Assembly: GCF_001423845.1 (NCBI RefSeq)
Contig: NZ_LMPM01000001.1
Coordinates: 1,403,493 to 1,467,492 of the forward strand
Reading direction: 5' to 3'
Length of the DNA: 64,000 bases
DNA from: Sphingomonas sp. Leaf357
Lineage (GTDB): Bacteria > Pseudomonadota > Alphaproteobacteria > Sphingomonadales > Sphingomonadaceae
Below, piece by piece: positions 8,482 to 18,147 of this stretch; within the stretch, counting starts at the first letter, position 1; each line of letters opens with the position of its first letter. The notes below the pieces were generated by a model that searched no databases, was not told the DNA's origin, and worked only from the letters and a program-made list of their open reading frames with translations. The translations under genes were made by a program, and so were the position numbers.

Positions 8482-9177
8482 TCAACCTAACGCAATTTCG
8501 TGCCCGTTGGCACCTTTTTCGTACAGATCCGACAGGTAGACCTCGAACTTGTGATGCGCACTGGCGGTCAGGCGGAACGACGTGGTGACGAGGGCGCTGT
8601 TGCCGCCATCCTCATATTCCAGCAGCCCCTCGGCGGCGAGCGCGCGGATCCAGCGCGATCCGGTGGCGAGCGAGATGCCGGCCCAGGCATGCGCCTTGGC
8701 GATGGTGATCAGCGACCCTTCCGCCTCGCAGATATAGGCGGCGAGCAGCAGGTCCCAGGCATGATCGGTGAACAGGTCGGCACCGAAGGTCTGCGCACGT
8801 TGACGTCGACTGTCGAACACCAGGCGAGCGACGAGCAGCAGCTTGTGCGGCGACACCCAATCCTCGGGCATCAGGCTCTGTTCGAGATGGATCTCGATCC
8901 GCGGTGCGTCCGGCGTGCCGATCGAACGCAGCTGGTTGCGCACCCAGATGTTCGACCCATCGGCGCGGGCCAGGCGTTTGTCGGTGACGATCGGCTCGCC
9001 ATCAGCAACGATTTTGGCGACGAGCCCCGCACACCGCGCGCGATCGCCCAGGGCCGTGATATCCAGCGCATTGACGCCGACCATGCTCTTGGTCTCGCGC
9101 ATCGTCGCCGAGAACGTGTCATCGGCCTCCAGGATCGTACCGGAAGCATCGATCACAATTCTACCCGCATTCTTCAT
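8482..9177 (-). CDS. PAS domain protein with C-terminal winged-helix region
   Basis: A 231-residue protein. The first 100 residues form a PAS fold (GRIVIDASGTILEADDTFS, then a DG..IWVRNQL strand pair), which senses a ligand or redox state. From about 135 a helical region ends in a helix-turn-helix-like part (TGSRWIRALAAEGLLEY). This C-terminal part is visibly paralogous to the next gene upstream (9307-9687): both have a D-hydrophobic-L-x-A-x-Y core, an AEG motif and a (S/A)xxRWIxALxAE helix. That suggests a DNA-binding regulator controlled through PAS. I cannot name the family. The start at 9177 drops 10 unconserved-looking residues. Confidence 0.75.
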   Translation of the reverse strand: MKNAGRIVIDASGTILEADDTFSATMRETKSMVGVNALDITALGDRARCAGLVAKIVADGEPIVTDKRLARADGSNIWVRNQLRSIGTPDAPRIEIHLEQSLMPEDWVSPHKLLLVARLVFDSRRQRAQTFGADLFTDHAWDLLLAAYICEAEGSLITIAKAHAWAGISLATGSRWIRALAAEGLLEYEDGGNSALVTTSFRLTASAHHKFEVYLSDLYEKGANGHEIALG

Positions 9178-9249
9178 GAACAACTTTCGTCGTGGCGTGC
9201 CAGCCAAACAAATGATGTTCCGAATACATTGGGCTACGTGAGAAATCCA

Positions 9250-9299
9250 TAACCGATCGCTATGACGACTTGCGCTCTGGCCTGCCCGACGATCGGTTA
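9250..9299. promoter_or_regulatory. 10-bp inverted repeat upstream of the PAS regulator gene
   Basis: Perfect arms TAACCGATCG (9250-9259) and CGATCGGTTA (9290-9299), separated by 30 bases, lie in the 129-base gap between the two paralogous regulator genes. The right arm is 7 bases beyond the stop of the upstream gene. Arms of this length could be an operator read by one of the regulators or a weak stem at the transcript end; sequence alone does not decide. Confidence 0.4.
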
Positions 9300-9306
9300 G
9301 CTGGCG

Positions 9307-9687
9307 TCAGGGCAAGTCGCTGGTGGCGGCGATGACCGCTCTCATACCGTCTTCGACGACGCTCAGGCCGTGCGCGCTGAGGTGCACCTCACCAGCCCGT
9401 TCGAACGCCAGCGCCTCGGCTACCAGCGCCCCGATCCAACGCGCGGCGACGCTCGGCGCGACCGTGGTCTGATCGCAGAGTTCGCGCCGGCTCATGCCGC
9501 GTCCTTCCGCCTGAGCGACGTAAAGCGCCTTCAGGAAATCGAGCGCGGGATCGGGAATGAAGGCGGGGGGCAGGCGACCGGTCAGCGCACGGCGGGCGAT
9601 GATCGAGCGTCGCGCCTCTTGTACCAGTCGCTCGCGTGTCGGCGCGTCGTGATCCTGCGCGCCGCTGTCCGGTGTCCCGCCCGTCAT
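9307..9687 (-). CDS. Winged-helix (MarR-like) DNA-binding protein
   Basis: A 126-residue protein with a helical dimerisation-like start (ERLVQEARRSIIARRAL) and a winged-helix core: SRRELCDQTTVAPSVAARW as helix-turn-helix, then a short wing (FERAGEVHLSAHG). It resembles MarR-like regulators without an obvious ligand pocket. It is a shortened paralogue of the C-terminal half of the PAS protein next to it. The start at 9687 is well supported by GGAGGGG 4 bases upstream. Target genes are unknown; the tandem pair may regulate each other through the inverted repeat between them. Confidence 0.75.
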   Translation of the reverse strand: MTGGTPDSGAQDHDAPTRERLVQEARRSIIARRALTGRLPPAFIPDPALDFLKALYVAQAEGRGMSRRELCDQTTVAPSVAARWIGALVAEALAFERAGEVHLSAHGLSVVEDGMRAVIAATSDLP

Positions 9688-9806
9688 ACGCCCCTCCGTC
9701 CGATGCGCAGGTGTCCCCTCCCGCACGCCGGAATCGGTTCATCTCACAAATGTCGAGCGGCGTCCTCGATAAATATCGGGCTTGTAAAAAATTGACATCG
9801 TTAGAC

Positions 9807-9838
9807 AAAAAAAGGGGCCCGGTCGCCCGAGCCCCTTT
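9807..9838 (-). terminator. Rho-independent terminator of pnp
   Basis: On the minus strand, a GC-rich stem (AAAGGGGCTCGGG pairing with CCGGGCCCCTTT) is followed by a run of T, 25 bases after the pnp stop codon. This is a textbook intrinsic terminator and marks the end of the long rimP-to-pnp operon. Confidence 0.85.
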
Positions 9839-9862
9839 CTTGTCTTCGACCAAGCGAACGGC

Positions 9863-12235
9863 TCAGTCGCGATCCCCCGTCAGGAACGCCGGGGCAAATT
9901 CCGGCGCGGGGCCGTTATCGTCCGAACGCTCGGCGCGCGGCGCGCGCTCGCCGCCACCATCGCGGCGGGGCCCACGGCCACCATCGCCGTCACGGCGCGG
10001 GCCGCGATCGCCACGGCCTTCACCGCGACCGCCGCCATCACCACGTGGACCACGACCGCCATCGCCGTCACGACGCGGACGATCGCCACGCGGACGATCG
10101 CCGCCTTCGCGGGTTTCGCGCGCCGGGCGTGTGTCTTCCAGCTCGGCACCGGTTTCCTGATCGACGACGCGCATCGACAGGCGAACCTTGCCGCGCGGAT
10201 CGATCTCGAGAACCTTGACCTTCACGGCCTGGCCTTCCGAAAGAACGTCGGAAACCTTCTCGGTGCGCTCGTTGCGGATTTCCGACACGTGGACGAGGCC
10301 GTCCTTGCCGCCCATGAAGTTCACGAACGCGCCGAAATCGACCAGATTGACGACCTTGCCGTCATAGACCTTGCCGACTTCCGCTTCTTCCACGAGGCCC
10401 TTGATCCACTTGATCGCGGCTTCGATCTGCGCGTGATCGTTGGACGAAACCTTGATCACGCCCTCGTCGTCGATGTCGACCTTGGCGCCGGTCTGCGCGA
10501 CGATCTCGCGGATCACCTTGCCGCCGGTGCCGATGACTTCACGGATCTTCGACTTGTCGATCGTGATCGTCTCGATGCGCGGAGCGTGCGAGGACAGTTC
10601 CTCACGGGTGTGATCCAGCGCCTTGGCCATTTCGCCCAGGATATGCGCCCGGCCTTCCTTGGCCTGTGCCAGTGCCTGGCCCATGATCTCTTCGGTGATG
10701 CCGGCGATCTTGATGTCCATCTGCATCGTGGTGATGCCTTCGGACGTGCCGGCGACCTTGAAGTCCATGTCGCCCAGGTGATCCTCGTCGCCCAGGATGT
10801 CGGACAGGACGGCGAAGTCCTTGCCTTCCAGGATCAGGCCCATTGCGATGCCCGAAACCGGGCGCTTCAGCGGCACGCCGGCATCCATCATCGACAGCGA
10901 ACCGCCGCAGACCGTCGCCATCGACGAGGAGCCGTTGCTCTCCGTGATGTCGCTGAGGACGCGGATCGTGTAGGGGAAATCCTCCTTCGAGGGCAGCACG
11001 GGGTGCAGCGCGCGCCAGGCGAGCTTGCCATGGCCGACTTCACGACGGCCCGGCGCACCGAAGCGGCCGACTTCGCCGACCGAATAGGGCGGGAAGTTGT
11101 AGTGCAGCATGAAGTTTTCGTAGCTGAGGCCGTTCAGGCCGTCGATCATCTGCTCCGCGTCGCGCGTGCCCAGCGTGGTGGTGCAGATCGACTGAGTCTC
11201 GCCGCGCGTGAACAAGGCCGAGCCGTGCGTACGCGGCAGGAAGTGCACCATCGCTTCGATCGGACGGATCTGCGTGGTGGTGCGGCCGTCGATGCGCTTG
11301 CCGTCCTTCAGGATGGCACCGCGGACGATTTCCGCTTCCAGCTTCTTCATCAGCTTGCCGGCGGCCATCTGGTCCTGCGGGGCGGCGTCCGAGAACGCAT
11401 CCTTGCCCTTGGCGCGGGCGGCGTTCAGCAGATCCGAACGCTTGGACTTGTCGGTCACCTTATAGGCGGCGGCGATGTCCTTGCCGATCAGCTTCTTCAG
11501 CTTGTCCTTGGCGGCCGACAGGTCAGCCTGCTCGGCCATTTCCCACGGCTCCTTGGCGGCGACTTCGGCCAGATCGATGATCAGGTTCGCGGCTTCGCGG
11601 CACGCCTTGTGGGCGAACTGCACGGCACCGAGCATGACCTCTTCCGAAAGCTCCTTGGCTTCGGATTCGACCATCATCACGGCGTTGCCGGTGGCGGCGA
11701 CGACGAGGTCGAGTTCGCCTTCCTTGATCTGGTCGAGCGTCGGGTTGAGGATGTACTCGCCGTCGATGTAGCCGACGCGCGCGGCGCCGATCGGGCCCAT
11801 GAACGGCACGCCCGAGATGGTGAGCGCGGCCGATGCGGCGACCATCGCCAGCATGTCCGGCTCGTTCTCGCCATCATAGCTCAGCACCTGGGCGATGACG
11901 TTGATTTCGTTGTAGAAGCCTTCCGGGAAGAGCGGACGGATCGGGCGATCGATCAGGCGGCTGGTCAGCGTTTCCTTTTCGGTCGCGCCGCGCTCACGCT
12001 TGAAGAAGCCACCGGGGATGCGGCCGGCCGCGGAATACTTTTCCTGATAGTGAACGGTGAGCGGGAAGAAATCCTGCCCTTCCTTCACGGTGCGTGCGGC
12101 GGTGACGGCGCACAGGACGACGGTTTCGCCCAGCGTGGCGAGCACGGCGCCATTGGCCTGGCGTGCGACGCGGCCGGTTTCCAGCGTGAGCGTCTTGCCG
12201 CCCCACTGGGTGCTTACGGTTTTGGTATCGAACAT
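9863..12235 (-). CDS. pnp: Polynucleotide phosphorylase
   Basis: A 790-residue PNPase, the 3'-5' phosphorolytic exoribonuclease of RNA decay. Order: first RNase PH core (from [16 protein letters not shown]), alpha-helical linker, and second RNase PH core ([10 protein letters not shown], then [20 protein letters not shown]). Then come a KH domain with [11 protein letters not shown] at about 570 and an S1 domain at about 630-700. The last 85 residues are a repetitive Arg/Gly/Asp tail, which is longer than in E. coli and unusual. The start at 12235 matches family N-termini; upstream codons are non-coding. It follows rpsO on the same strand, as in most bacteria, with an rpsO terminator between. 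Confidence 0.97.
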   Translation of the reverse strand: MFDTKTVSTQWGGKTLTLETGRVARQANGAVLATLGETVVLCAVTAARTVKEGQDFFPLTVHYQEKYSAAGRIPGGFFKRERGATEKETLTSRLIDRPIRPLFPEGFYNEINVIAQVLSYDGENEPDMLAMVAASAALTISGVPFMGPIGAARVGYIDGEYILNPTLDQIKEGELDLVVAATGNAVMMVESEAKELSEEVMLGAVQFAHKACREAANLIIDLAEVAAKEPWEMAEQADLSAAKDKLKKLIGKDIAAAYKVTDKSKRSDLLNAARAKGKDAFSDAAPQDQMAAGKLMKKLEAEIVRGAILKDGKRIDGRTTTQIRPIEAMVHFLPRTHGSALFTRGETQSICTTTLGTRDAEQMIDGLNGLSYENFMLHYNFPPYSVGEVGRFGAPGRREVGHGKLAWRALHPVLPSKEDFPYTIRVLSDITESNGSSSMATVCGGSLSMMDAGVPLKRPVSGIAMGLILEGKDFAVLSDILGDEDHLGDMDFKVAGTSEGITTMQMDIKIAGITEEIMGQALAQAKEGRAHILGEMAKALDHTREELSSHAPRIETITIDKSKIREVIGTGGKVIREIVAQTGAKVDIDDEGVIKVSSNDHAQIEAAIKWIKGLVEEAEVGKVYDGKVVNLVDFGAFVNFMGGKDGLVHVSEIRNERTEKVSDVLSEGQAVKVKVLEIDPRGKVRLSMRVVDQETGAELEDTRPARETREGGDRPRGDRPRRDGDGGRGPRGDGGGRGEGRGDRGPRRDGDGGRGPRRDGGGERAPRAERSDDNGPAPEFAPAFLTGDRD

Positions 12236-12310
12236 TGTGTTTCCTTCAACGCCAACGGCCAGATGCCGTTGGGGCCTATGTGCGAACCAATGTTGGTTCG
12301 ACTTCATTTC

Positions 12311-12376
12311 CACAGCCGTTCGGGCTGAGCTTGTCGAAGCCTAAGCCCGTACCCTTCGACAAGCTCGGGGCGAACG
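12311..12376. repeat. Palindromic repeat (CTGAGCTTGTCGAAG family)
   Basis: Inverted arms CCGTTCGGGCTGAGCTTG and CAAGCTCGGGGCGAACGG around a short spacer, in the rpsO-pnp gap. The same family occurs at 32728, 41577, 50902 and 63784. Transcription through this gap would form a strong hairpin in the pnp leader. Confidence 0.85.
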
Positions 12377-12419
12377 GTGGTGGTGTTGCCGGGCAGGGTG
12401 GCCGAATTGCCGCCATGCC

Positions 12420-12452
12420 CGAAAAGCGAAACGGCCCCCTTTCGGGAGCCGT
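12420..12452 (-). terminator. Stem-loop terminator or attenuator after rpsO
   Basis: On the minus strand, ACGGCTCCC and GGGGGCCGT pair around a GAAA loop, followed by TTCGCTTTT, 16 bases after the rpsO stop. The T-run is interrupted, so termination may be partial. That would fit the known rpsO-pnp arrangement, in which some transcripts read into pnp. Confidence 0.7.
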
Positions 12453-12468
12453 CCGTTGTTGATTGGGG

Positions 12469-12738
12469 TTACTTGCGCAACCCAAGCTTGGCGATCAGAT
12501 CGGTGTAGCGCTGGCCGTCCTTGTGACGGAGATAATCCAGCAACGAGCGACGCTTGTTGACCATCATCAGCAGCCCGCGGCGCGAATGGTTGTCCTTCTT
12601 GTGCGTCTTGAAATGCTCGGTCAGGTTGCGGATGCGCTCGGTGAGGATCGCGACCTGAACTTCGGTGGAACCGGTGTCGCCGGTGGCGCGGCCGTGATCC
12701 TTGACCAGCGCGTCCTTGCGCTCTGCGGTAATCGTCAT
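12469..12738 (-). CDS. rpsO: 30S ribosomal protein S15
   Basis: An 89-residue S15, exactly the usual length. Conserved features are [15 protein letters not shown], the [19 protein letters not shown] rRNA-binding loop and the C-terminal [12 protein letters not shown] helix. S15 binds 16S rRNA early in small-subunit assembly. GAAGGAAG lies 7 bases upstream of the ATG. It follows truB by 19 bases and precedes pnp. Confidence 0.98.
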   Translation of the reverse strand: MTITAERKDALVKDHGRATGDTGSTEVQVAILTERIRNLTEHFKTHKKDNHSRRGLLMMVNKRRSLLDYLRHKDGQRYTDLIAKLGLRK

Positions 12739-12757
12739 GTGTGTTCTTCCTTCGACA

Positions 12758-13714
12758 TCAATCCAGATTGAAGCCCCGGACGACACGGACCTCATGGTCC
12801 TGAACCGCTACCAGCGCGACCGGAGTGTTCCCGATGCACGCGAAATATTGGCCATCGTCTGCGGCGATCCCGACCAAAACACGCCCCTGTCGGAGCGCCC
12901 CTGCCTGGTCGGGGGTGAGAGGAAGGGCCGGGATGTCGTCCAGCGCCGCCCTCAAGGGCAAAGTTACGTCTTCTAGCGCGCGTGCCATAGCCAATTCGGT
13001 CAGTTTGTCCAGCGATATCGCGTGTTCGAGGTCGAACGGCCCGGCCTTGGTGCGGCGGAGCATGGTGACGTGCCCGACCGTGCCGAGCGCGATGGCGATG
13101 TCGCGCGCCAGGCTGCGGATATAGGTGCCCTTGGAGACATGGGCGGTGAGGGTGACCTCGTCTACCGTCGCCCCGGCGGAGGCCGGGGCCGCCGCGTTCG
13201 GGGCAAACGTCACGCCATGCTTTTCAACGGCCGTGGCCTCCGCCGGGGCGACGTCGAGCGCGTGGATCGTCACCGATCGACTCGCCAACACGACCACTTC
13301 CCCCGCGCGCGCCAGATCGTAGGCGCGCTGCCCATCCACCTTCAGCGCGGAATAGGCCGGCGGTATTTGCTCGATCGGCCCGGTGAAGAGCGGCAGCACC
13401 GCCGCGATCTCCAACATGCTCGGACGCACCCCACTGGCGCCAACTTCGACACCTTCCAGATCCAGCGTATCCGTCTGCACCCCGAACCGGATCGTGAACT
13501 CGTATATCTTGTCGCTGTCGAGCATGCGGCCAGCCAGCTTGGTCGCCTCGCCGACCGCGATCGGCAGCACCCCGGTCGCCAACGGATCGAGCGTGCCGCC
13601 GTGCCCGACCTTGACCTTGTCGTATCCGCCTTGGCGCAGCGCGCGTTTCACCGCCGACACGCCCTGCGTCGATCCAAGCCCCAACGGCTTGTCGAGAATG
13701 ATCCAGCCATGCAT
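12758..13714 (-). CDS. truB: tRNA pseudouridine(55) synthase
   Basis: A 318-residue TruB that converts U55 to pseudouridine in the T-loop of tRNAs. The catalytic motif [10 protein letters not shown] is present with Asp43, as are the IYEFTIRFG and YIRSLARDI segments. Length and order are normal; a roughly 20-residue Ala-rich insertion at about 190-205 ([14 protein letters not shown]) is not shared with most homologues. It lies 6 bases after tdk and 19 bases before rpsO, within the long operon. Confidence 0.96.
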   Translation of the reverse strand: MHGWIILDKPLGLGSTQGVSAVKRALRQGGYDKVKVGHGGTLDPLATGVLPIAVGEATKLAGRMLDSDKIYEFTIRFGVQTDTLDLEGVEVGASGVRPSMLEIAAVLPLFTGPIEQIPPAYSALKVDGQRAYDLARAGEVVVLASRSVTIHALDVAPAEATAVEKHGVTFAPNAAAPASAGATVDEVTLTAHVSKGTYIRSLARDIAIALGTVGHVTMLRRTKAGPFDLEHAISLDKLTELAMARALEDVTLPLRAALDDIPALPLTPDQAGALRQGRVLVGIAADDGQYFACIGNTPVALVAVQDHEVRVVRGFNLD

Positions 13715-13720
13715 TCCGGA

Positions 13721-14305
13721 TCAGCCCCGCGACGCGCGGAAGGCTTCGGAAAAATGCCGCCGGCACAACGCGACATAACGGTCGTTGCCGCCGATCTCGG
13801 TCTGCCGCCCCTCGGCGACCGGATCTCCGCTGGCATCGACGCGCAGGTTCATCGTCGCCTTGCGCCCGCATACGCAGACCGATTTGATCTCGACCAGCGA
13901 ATCCGCGATCGCCAGCAACCGCGCGGATCCTTCGAACAACTGCCCTTGGAAATCGGTGCGCAACCCGTAGGCAAGCACCGGCACGTTGTGCACGTCCGCC
14001 AGTTCGGCGAGCTGATCGACCTGTTTGGCGGTCAGGAACTGGGCCTCATCGACCAGCACGCAGGCCGGCAACGCCTCGCCCTCGCGGTGGACGATCGCGA
14101 GCAGATCGGTGTCGCGCTCGAACGCGATGGCGTTTTCGTGCAGACCGATGCGCGACGTGATCGTGCCCGCGGCGAACCGATCGTCTACGCCCGCGGTGAG
14201 CAGCACCGTCCGCATGCCGCGCTCGCGATAATTGAAATCGGCCTGCAACAGGTTGGTCGATTTGCCCGCGTTCATCGACGCGTAGTAGAAATAGAGCTTG
14301 GCCAT
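13721..14305 (-). CDS. tdk: Thymidine kinase, type II
   Basis: A 194-residue thymidine kinase that phosphorylates thymidine with ATP in the salvage pathway. The P-loop (ASMNAGKST) is at about 9-17 and a VLVDEAQFL Walker B segment follows. A zinc-binding lobe is indicated by VCVCGRKATMN and the C-terminal LCRRHF. It starts one base inside the stop codon of the upstream vapC-like gene. tdk is not a usual member of the nusA-infB operon, so it and the toxin-antitoxin pair appear to have been added between rbfA and truB. Confidence 0.95.
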   Translation of the reverse strand: MAKLYFYYASMNAGKSTNLLQADFNYRERGMRTVLLTAGVDDRFAAGTITSRIGLHENAIAFERDTDLLAIVHREGEALPACVLVDEAQFLTAKQVDQLAELADVHNVPVLAYGLRTDFQGQLFEGSARLLAIADSLVEIKSVCVCGRKATMNLRVDASGDPVAEGRQTEIGGNDRYVALCRRHFSEAFRASRG

Positions 14306-14697
14306 CAGGTGAGCGTTTCGATTTCAATAGGGGCACCGGTGCCGCTTTTGGCTTCGATACCGCGATCGAACGTGGCGAACGCTCCGATTTTCGCTGCGGA
14401 TGCCAAATGGATCATATCTGCCAGATCGGCACCCTCGCGATAACGGCCGATAGCCCACAAAACGATTGGCAGCCGCGCCACAATAACGCCGTTGAGGTTA
14501 ACGACCAGCTGAAGTGCATCGGCCACCTCGGCCCGTGGGAAACGATACCGACTTTGTAGAACCCATCCCGTTTCAAGCAAAACACTTAGCGATACGAAAA
14601 GCGGCGCCCGAAGCATCAGCGCCCGCGCTGCCGCCACCTGTGCGTCGTCGTCATCCAGCACCAGCCGCAGAATGACGTTGGTATCGACGGCTATCAA
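14305..14697 (-). CDS. vapC: PIN domain toxin, VapC type
   Basis: A 130-residue PIN-domain ribonuclease. The acidic residues expected around the Mg2+ site are Asp5 (VDTNVIL), Glu42 (LLETGWVL), Asp94 (DLADMIHL) and Asp111 (FATFDRG). VapC toxins cleave tRNA or rRNA when freed from the antitoxin. It overlaps the antitoxin gene by four bases (ATGA), so the pair is translationally coupled, and it overlaps tdk by one base. The location inside an essential translation operon is unusual. Confidence 0.9.
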   Translation of the reverse strand: MIAVDTNVILRLVLDDDDAQVAAARALMLRAPLFVSLSVLLETGWVLQSRYRFPRAEVADALQLVVNLNGVIVARLPIVLWAIGRYREGADLADMIHLASAAKIGAFATFDRGIEAKSGTGAPIEIETLT

Positions 14698-14960
14698 CCT
14701 TCGTCGCGCTCATGCCAGAGCCGGTCGAAGTCCACGGTCATGTCCTCGATCGCGACAGAAGGCCCGAAATATTTTGGCATGCGTTTGCGGAACTCGTCAT
14801 AACTGATGGTTTCGCGCGGCAGTTCGGGCGCATCGAGCACGATACGTCGGCCGACCCGAGACAAGATCAGCTTCTCACCGGCTTTCAATTGTAAGGCATC
14901 GCGAACGTCTTTCGGAATGACGATCTGACCCTTTGACGAAATAGAAATCTCGATGCTCAT
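14694..14960 (-). CDS. vapB: AbrB/MazE-type antitoxin (VapB)
   Basis: An 88-residue protein whose first 45 residues form a SpoVT/AbrB swapped-hairpin DNA-binding domain (SISSKGQIVIPKDVRDAL, then GEKLIL). The C-terminal 40 residues are the flexible segment expected to plug the PIN active site. VapB-type antitoxins also repress their own operon with the toxin. It lies 31 bases upstream of rbfA in coordinates, that is, just after rbfA in transcription order. Confidence 0.9.
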   Translation of the reverse strand: MSIEISISSKGQIVIPKDVRDALQLKAGEKLILSRVGRRIVLDAPELPRETISYDEFRKRMPKYFGPSVAIEDMTVDFDRLWHERDEG

Positions 14961-14991
14961 GCTGGTAAGATGCGTCTTACCGCGCCCGGTG

Positions 14992-15393
14992 TCAATCCTC
15001 GGCGCTGCTCGTCAAATCCCGCGCAACCTTCGGATCGCGCAGCAGCTTGTCGATATGGCTCCCCTCGTCGAAGCTTTCGTCGGCGAGGAATTTTAGCTTC
15101 GCAGCGTACTTCATCTGCACCCGAGCGGCGACTTCCCGCTGGAGGTAGGCGGTGTTCGTACGCAGCGCCTTCAGCACCTTTTCCTCGTCCTTGCCGAGCA
15201 ATGGCTTGATGAACACGGTTGCGTGGCGGAGGTCGGGCGACATGCGCACTTCGGTGACCGTGACCATGTGCTTGGCCAGCGTCTCGTCATGCACATCGCC
15301 GCGCGCAAGGATATCGCTCAGCGTGTGACGCATCTGTTCGCCCACGCGCAGGACGCGGACGGAGCGGGCTTCCGGGGTTTCGGCAGACTTCAT
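14992..15393 (-). CDS. rbfA: 30S ribosome-binding factor A
   Basis: A 133-residue RbfA, a KH-like factor needed for late maturation of 16S rRNA in the small subunit. The visible signature is [37 protein letters not shown] and the [13 protein letters not shown] helix, with the [18 protein letters not shown] end. The start at 15393 fits family length; nine extra codons upstream are unsupported. It follows infB by 48 bases, a gap that holds a stem-loop. Confidence 0.95.
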   Translation of the reverse strand: MKSAETPEARSVRVLRVGEQMRHTLSDILARGDVHDETLAKHMVTVTEVRMSPDLRHATVFIKPLLGKDEEKVLKALRTNTAYLQREVAARVQMKYAAKLKFLADESFDEGSHIDKLLRDPKVARDLTSSAED

Positions 15394-15405
15394 ATTGGAA
15401 ACCTT

Positions 15406-15435
15406 AGCCCTCTCCCGCAAGAACGAGAGAGGGCT
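15406..15435 (-). other. Intercistronic stem-loop between infB and rbfA
   Basis: Perfect 9-bp stem AGCCCTCTC with GAGAGGGCT around a 12-base loop, between the infB stop and the rbfA start. On the transcribed minus strand it is not followed by a T-run, so it is more likely an mRNA processing or stability element than a terminator. Confidence 0.45.
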
Positions 15436-15441
15436 TTTAGA

Positions 15442-18147
15442 TTACAGCGTTCGTTCGCGAAGTTCGACTTCGAACGTCTCGAGGAAGTCGCCCGCCTTGA
15501 TGTCCACGAAGTTCTGCGTGAACGTCACGCCGCATTCCAGGCCGGCGCGCACTTCGGCGACATCGTCCTTGAAGCGACGCAGCGAGGCGATCTCGCCTTG
15601 GTAGATGATGACATCCGCCCTGGTGATACGCGCCTTGAGCGCCTTGCGGATGATCCCCTCGGTGACCAGGATACCGGCCGCCTTGCCGTGCTTGCCGGCC
15701 GAGAAGACCTCGCGGATTTCGGCGCGGCCGACGACCGTTTCGAACGCCTCGGGGCCGAGTTCGCCCGCCATGCCGGCGCGGATCTCGTCGGTCAGCGTGT
15801 AGATCACGTCGTAATATTTGAGCGCGACCTTCTGACGTTCGGCGATCTCGCGCGCCTTGGCATTGGCGCGGACGTTGAAGCCGATGATCGGCGCGCCGGA
15901 CGCCCCAGCAAGAGTCACGTCGCTCTCGGTGATCCCGCCGACGCCGGCATGCAGCACGCGCGCCTTGATCAGATCGGTCGAGATCTTGTTGATCGCATTC
16001 ACGATCGCCTCGACCGACCCTTGCGTGTCGGCCTTGACCACCAGCGGATATTCGATCGCCTGCTTTTCCTTCAGCGCCGAGAACATCGATTCCAGGCTCG
16101 CCGGACCACCGCCGGTGCGCTTGGAGGTGATGACGCCCTGACGATAATCGGCGACCTCACGGGCACGCGCCTCGTTCTCGACCACCGACAGCGGATCGCC
16201 CGCGCGGGGCACGCCGGAGAGCCCGAGCACCTCGATCGGCATCGACGGACCCGCTTCCTTGATCTGCTGTCCCTTGTCGTTGGTCATCGCGCGGACCTTG
16301 CCGCTTTCCGCACCCACGACGAAGATGTCGCCGACCTTTAGCGTACCGCGGTTCACGAGGATCGTCGCGACCGGGCCACGGCCCTTGTCGAGCTTCGCCT
16401 CGATCACGGTGCCCTCGGCCGGGCGATCGGGATTGGCCTTCAGTTCGAGCAGTTCGGCCTGCAGCTGGATCTTCTCGATCAGCTCGTCGAGCCCGGTCTT
16501 CTGCAGTGCGGAGACTTCCACGTCCTGCACGTCGCCCGACATCTCCTCGACGATCACCTCATACTGCAGCAGTTCCTCGCGGACCTTCTGCGGATTGGCA
16601 CCGTGCTTGTCGACCTTGTTGATCGCCACGATCATCGGCACGCCGGCCGCCTTGGTATGATTGATCGCTTCGATCGTCTGCGGCTTTATGCTGTCGTCCG
16701 CCGCCACCACGAGCACGACGATGTCGGTCACGTTGGCGCCGCGCTGGCGCATTTCGGTAAACGCTTCATGGCCCGGCGTATCGAGGAACGTGATCTTCGA
16801 CTTGTCCTTCAGCGTGACCTGATAGGCGCCGATATGCTGCGTGATGCCGCCGGCCTCGCCCCTGACCACATCGGTGCCGCGCAGGGCATCGAGCAGCGAA
16901 GTCTTGCCGTGATCGACATGGCCCATGATCGTGACGACCGGAGGACGCGGCTTCGCGTTCTCATCGACATCCTCATGCGTGTCGTTGGTCAGGTCAATAT
17001 CGGAATCGGCGACGCGGACGATGTTGTGGCCGAATTCGGTGACCAGCAGCTCCGCCGTGTCCTGATCGATCGTCTGAGTCATCGTGACGGGCATGCCCAT
17101 CTTGAACAGCGTCTTGACCAGATCCGCGCCCTTTTCGGCCATGCGATTGGCGAGTTCCTGGACGGTGATCGCTTCCGGCACGACGACGTCGCGAATCTGC
17201 TTGGCCTGGGCCTCGCGCGGGCCGCCGAGACGACGGTTTTCCTTCTCACGCGCACGTTTCAGCGCGGCGAGCGAGCGCGCACGGGCACCATCGCCATCGT
17301 TCAGCGCACGATTGACGGTCAGCTTGCCGCCACGACGTTCGTCGCCGGTGCGGCCGCGCGACGGCGTCTGCTGCGGACGCTGCAGCGTCTCGCCGGCGCG
17401 CTTGATCGGACTGCCCGGGTTTGCCGGGGCCGAGGGCGACGCGGTCGTGCTGGCCGGGGTCTTTTCCTCGGGCGCGGCGACCGGAGCGGGCGCTGGCTTG
17501 GGACGCTCGGGGCGCGGCACGGGCGTGAAGCGACGCGGCGCGGGCATGCTCGGATCCAGCCCGAACGTCAAAGGCGGAGGCGGCGCAGGCGGCGGCGGTG
17601 GGGCCACCGGCTCCGGCGCTGGGGCGGCGTCCGGCGCGGCCGCGGCAGGTGCCGCGGCGACTTCGACCGGGGCGGCCGCCGGCTGCGGCGTTGGGTCCGG
17701 TGCTGCGGGGCTGTCGGCGGCATCACCGGCGCGGCGTGCTTCCTCCGCCCGCTTGCGTTCGGCTTCCTGCGCCTCGGCACGATCGCGCTCTTCGCGACGG
17801 CGCGTTTCCTCCAGGGCGTTCATGCGCGCCTCGTCGGCTTCGCGCAGCAGCTTGGTCTGCAGTTCCTGGCGGGACAGCAGCGAGTTGGCGGGTGACTGGG
17901 CCGGCGCGGGCGCGGGCGGCGGCGGCGCGGGCGGTGCCGCGACCGGTGCCGGAGCGGCTTCCTCGACGGCCGGCGCTTCCTGCGCGGCGCCAGGCCCCAG
18001 GATACGGCGGCGCTTCACTTCCACGACCACGGTGTTCGAACGGCCATGGCTGAAGCTCTGCTTCACCTTGCCCGTCTCGACCGTGCGCTTCAGCCCCAGC
18101 GGCGCGCGCATGCCCAGTTTCGGCTTTTCGTTGTCGGTATCGCTCAC
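15442..18147 (-). CDS. infB: Translation initiation factor IF-2
   Basis: A 901-residue IF-2, the GTPase that brings initiator tRNA to the ribosome. The first 55 residues hold an alphaproteobacterial-type N-terminus ([20 protein letters not shown]). An Ala/Pro-rich and charged coiled linker follows to about 320. The G domain has GHVDHGKTS at about 409-417, DTPGH at about 455-459 and an NKVD motif further on. Domains II-IV follow. It overlaps the ylxR gene by four bases (ATGA), so expression is coupled. Confidence 0.97.
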   Translation of the reverse strand: MSDTDNEKPKLGMRAPLGLKRTVETGKVKQSFSHGRSNTVVVEVKRRRILGPGAAQEAPAVEEAAPAPVAAPPAPPPPAPAPAQSPANSLLSRQELQTKLLREADEARMNALEETRRREERDRAEAQEAERKRAEEARRAGDAADSPAAPDPTPQPAAAPVEVAAAPAAAAPDAAPAPEPVAPPPPPAPPPPLTFGLDPSMPAPRRFTPVPRPERPKPAPAPVAAPEEKTPASTTASPSAPANPGSPIKRAGETLQRPQQTPSRGRTGDERRGGKLTVNRALNDGDGARARSLAALKRAREKENRRLGGPREAQAKQIRDVVVPEAITVQELANRMAEKGADLVKTLFKMGMPVTMTQTIDQDTAELLVTEFGHNIVRVADSDIDLTNDTHEDVDENAKPRPPVVTIMGHVDHGKTSLLDALRGTDVVRGEAGGITQHIGAYQVTLKDKSKITFLDTPGHEAFTEMRQRGANVTDIVVLVVAADDSIKPQTIEAINHTKAAGVPMIVAINKVDKHGANPQKVREELLQYEVIVEEMSGDVQDVEVSALQKTGLDELIEKIQLQAELLELKANPDRPAEGTVIEAKLDKGRGPVATILVNRGTLKVGDIFVVGAESGKVRAMTNDKGQQIKEAGPSMPIEVLGLSGVPRAGDPLSVVENEARAREVADYRQGVITSKRTGGGPASLESMFSALKEKQAIEYPLVVKADTQGSVEAIVNAINKISTDLIKARVLHAGVGGITESDVTLAGASGAPIIGFNVRANAKAREIAERQKVALKYYDVIYTLTDEIRAGMAGELGPEAFETVVGRAEIREVFSAGKHGKAAGILVTEGIIRKALKARITRADVIIYQGEIASLRRFKDDVAEVRAGLECGVTFTQNFVDIKAGDFLETFEVELRERTL

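Noticed and set aside
10289..12328. A very long open frame on the plus strand antisense to pnp (about 679 codons)
   Set aside because: It mirrors a conserved PNPase frame in GC-rich DNA, has no recognisable domain and its composition (Asp/Arg/Val/Ala-rich) is that of an antisense shadow.
13022..14443. Plus-strand frame of 473 codons antisense to truB and tdk
   Set aside because: Shadow of two conserved enzymes, with no domain content.
14305..14960. The toxin-antitoxin pair as part of a prophage or integrated island
   Set aside because: No integrase, attachment-site duplication, phage gene or tRNA flank; codon use looks like its neighbours.
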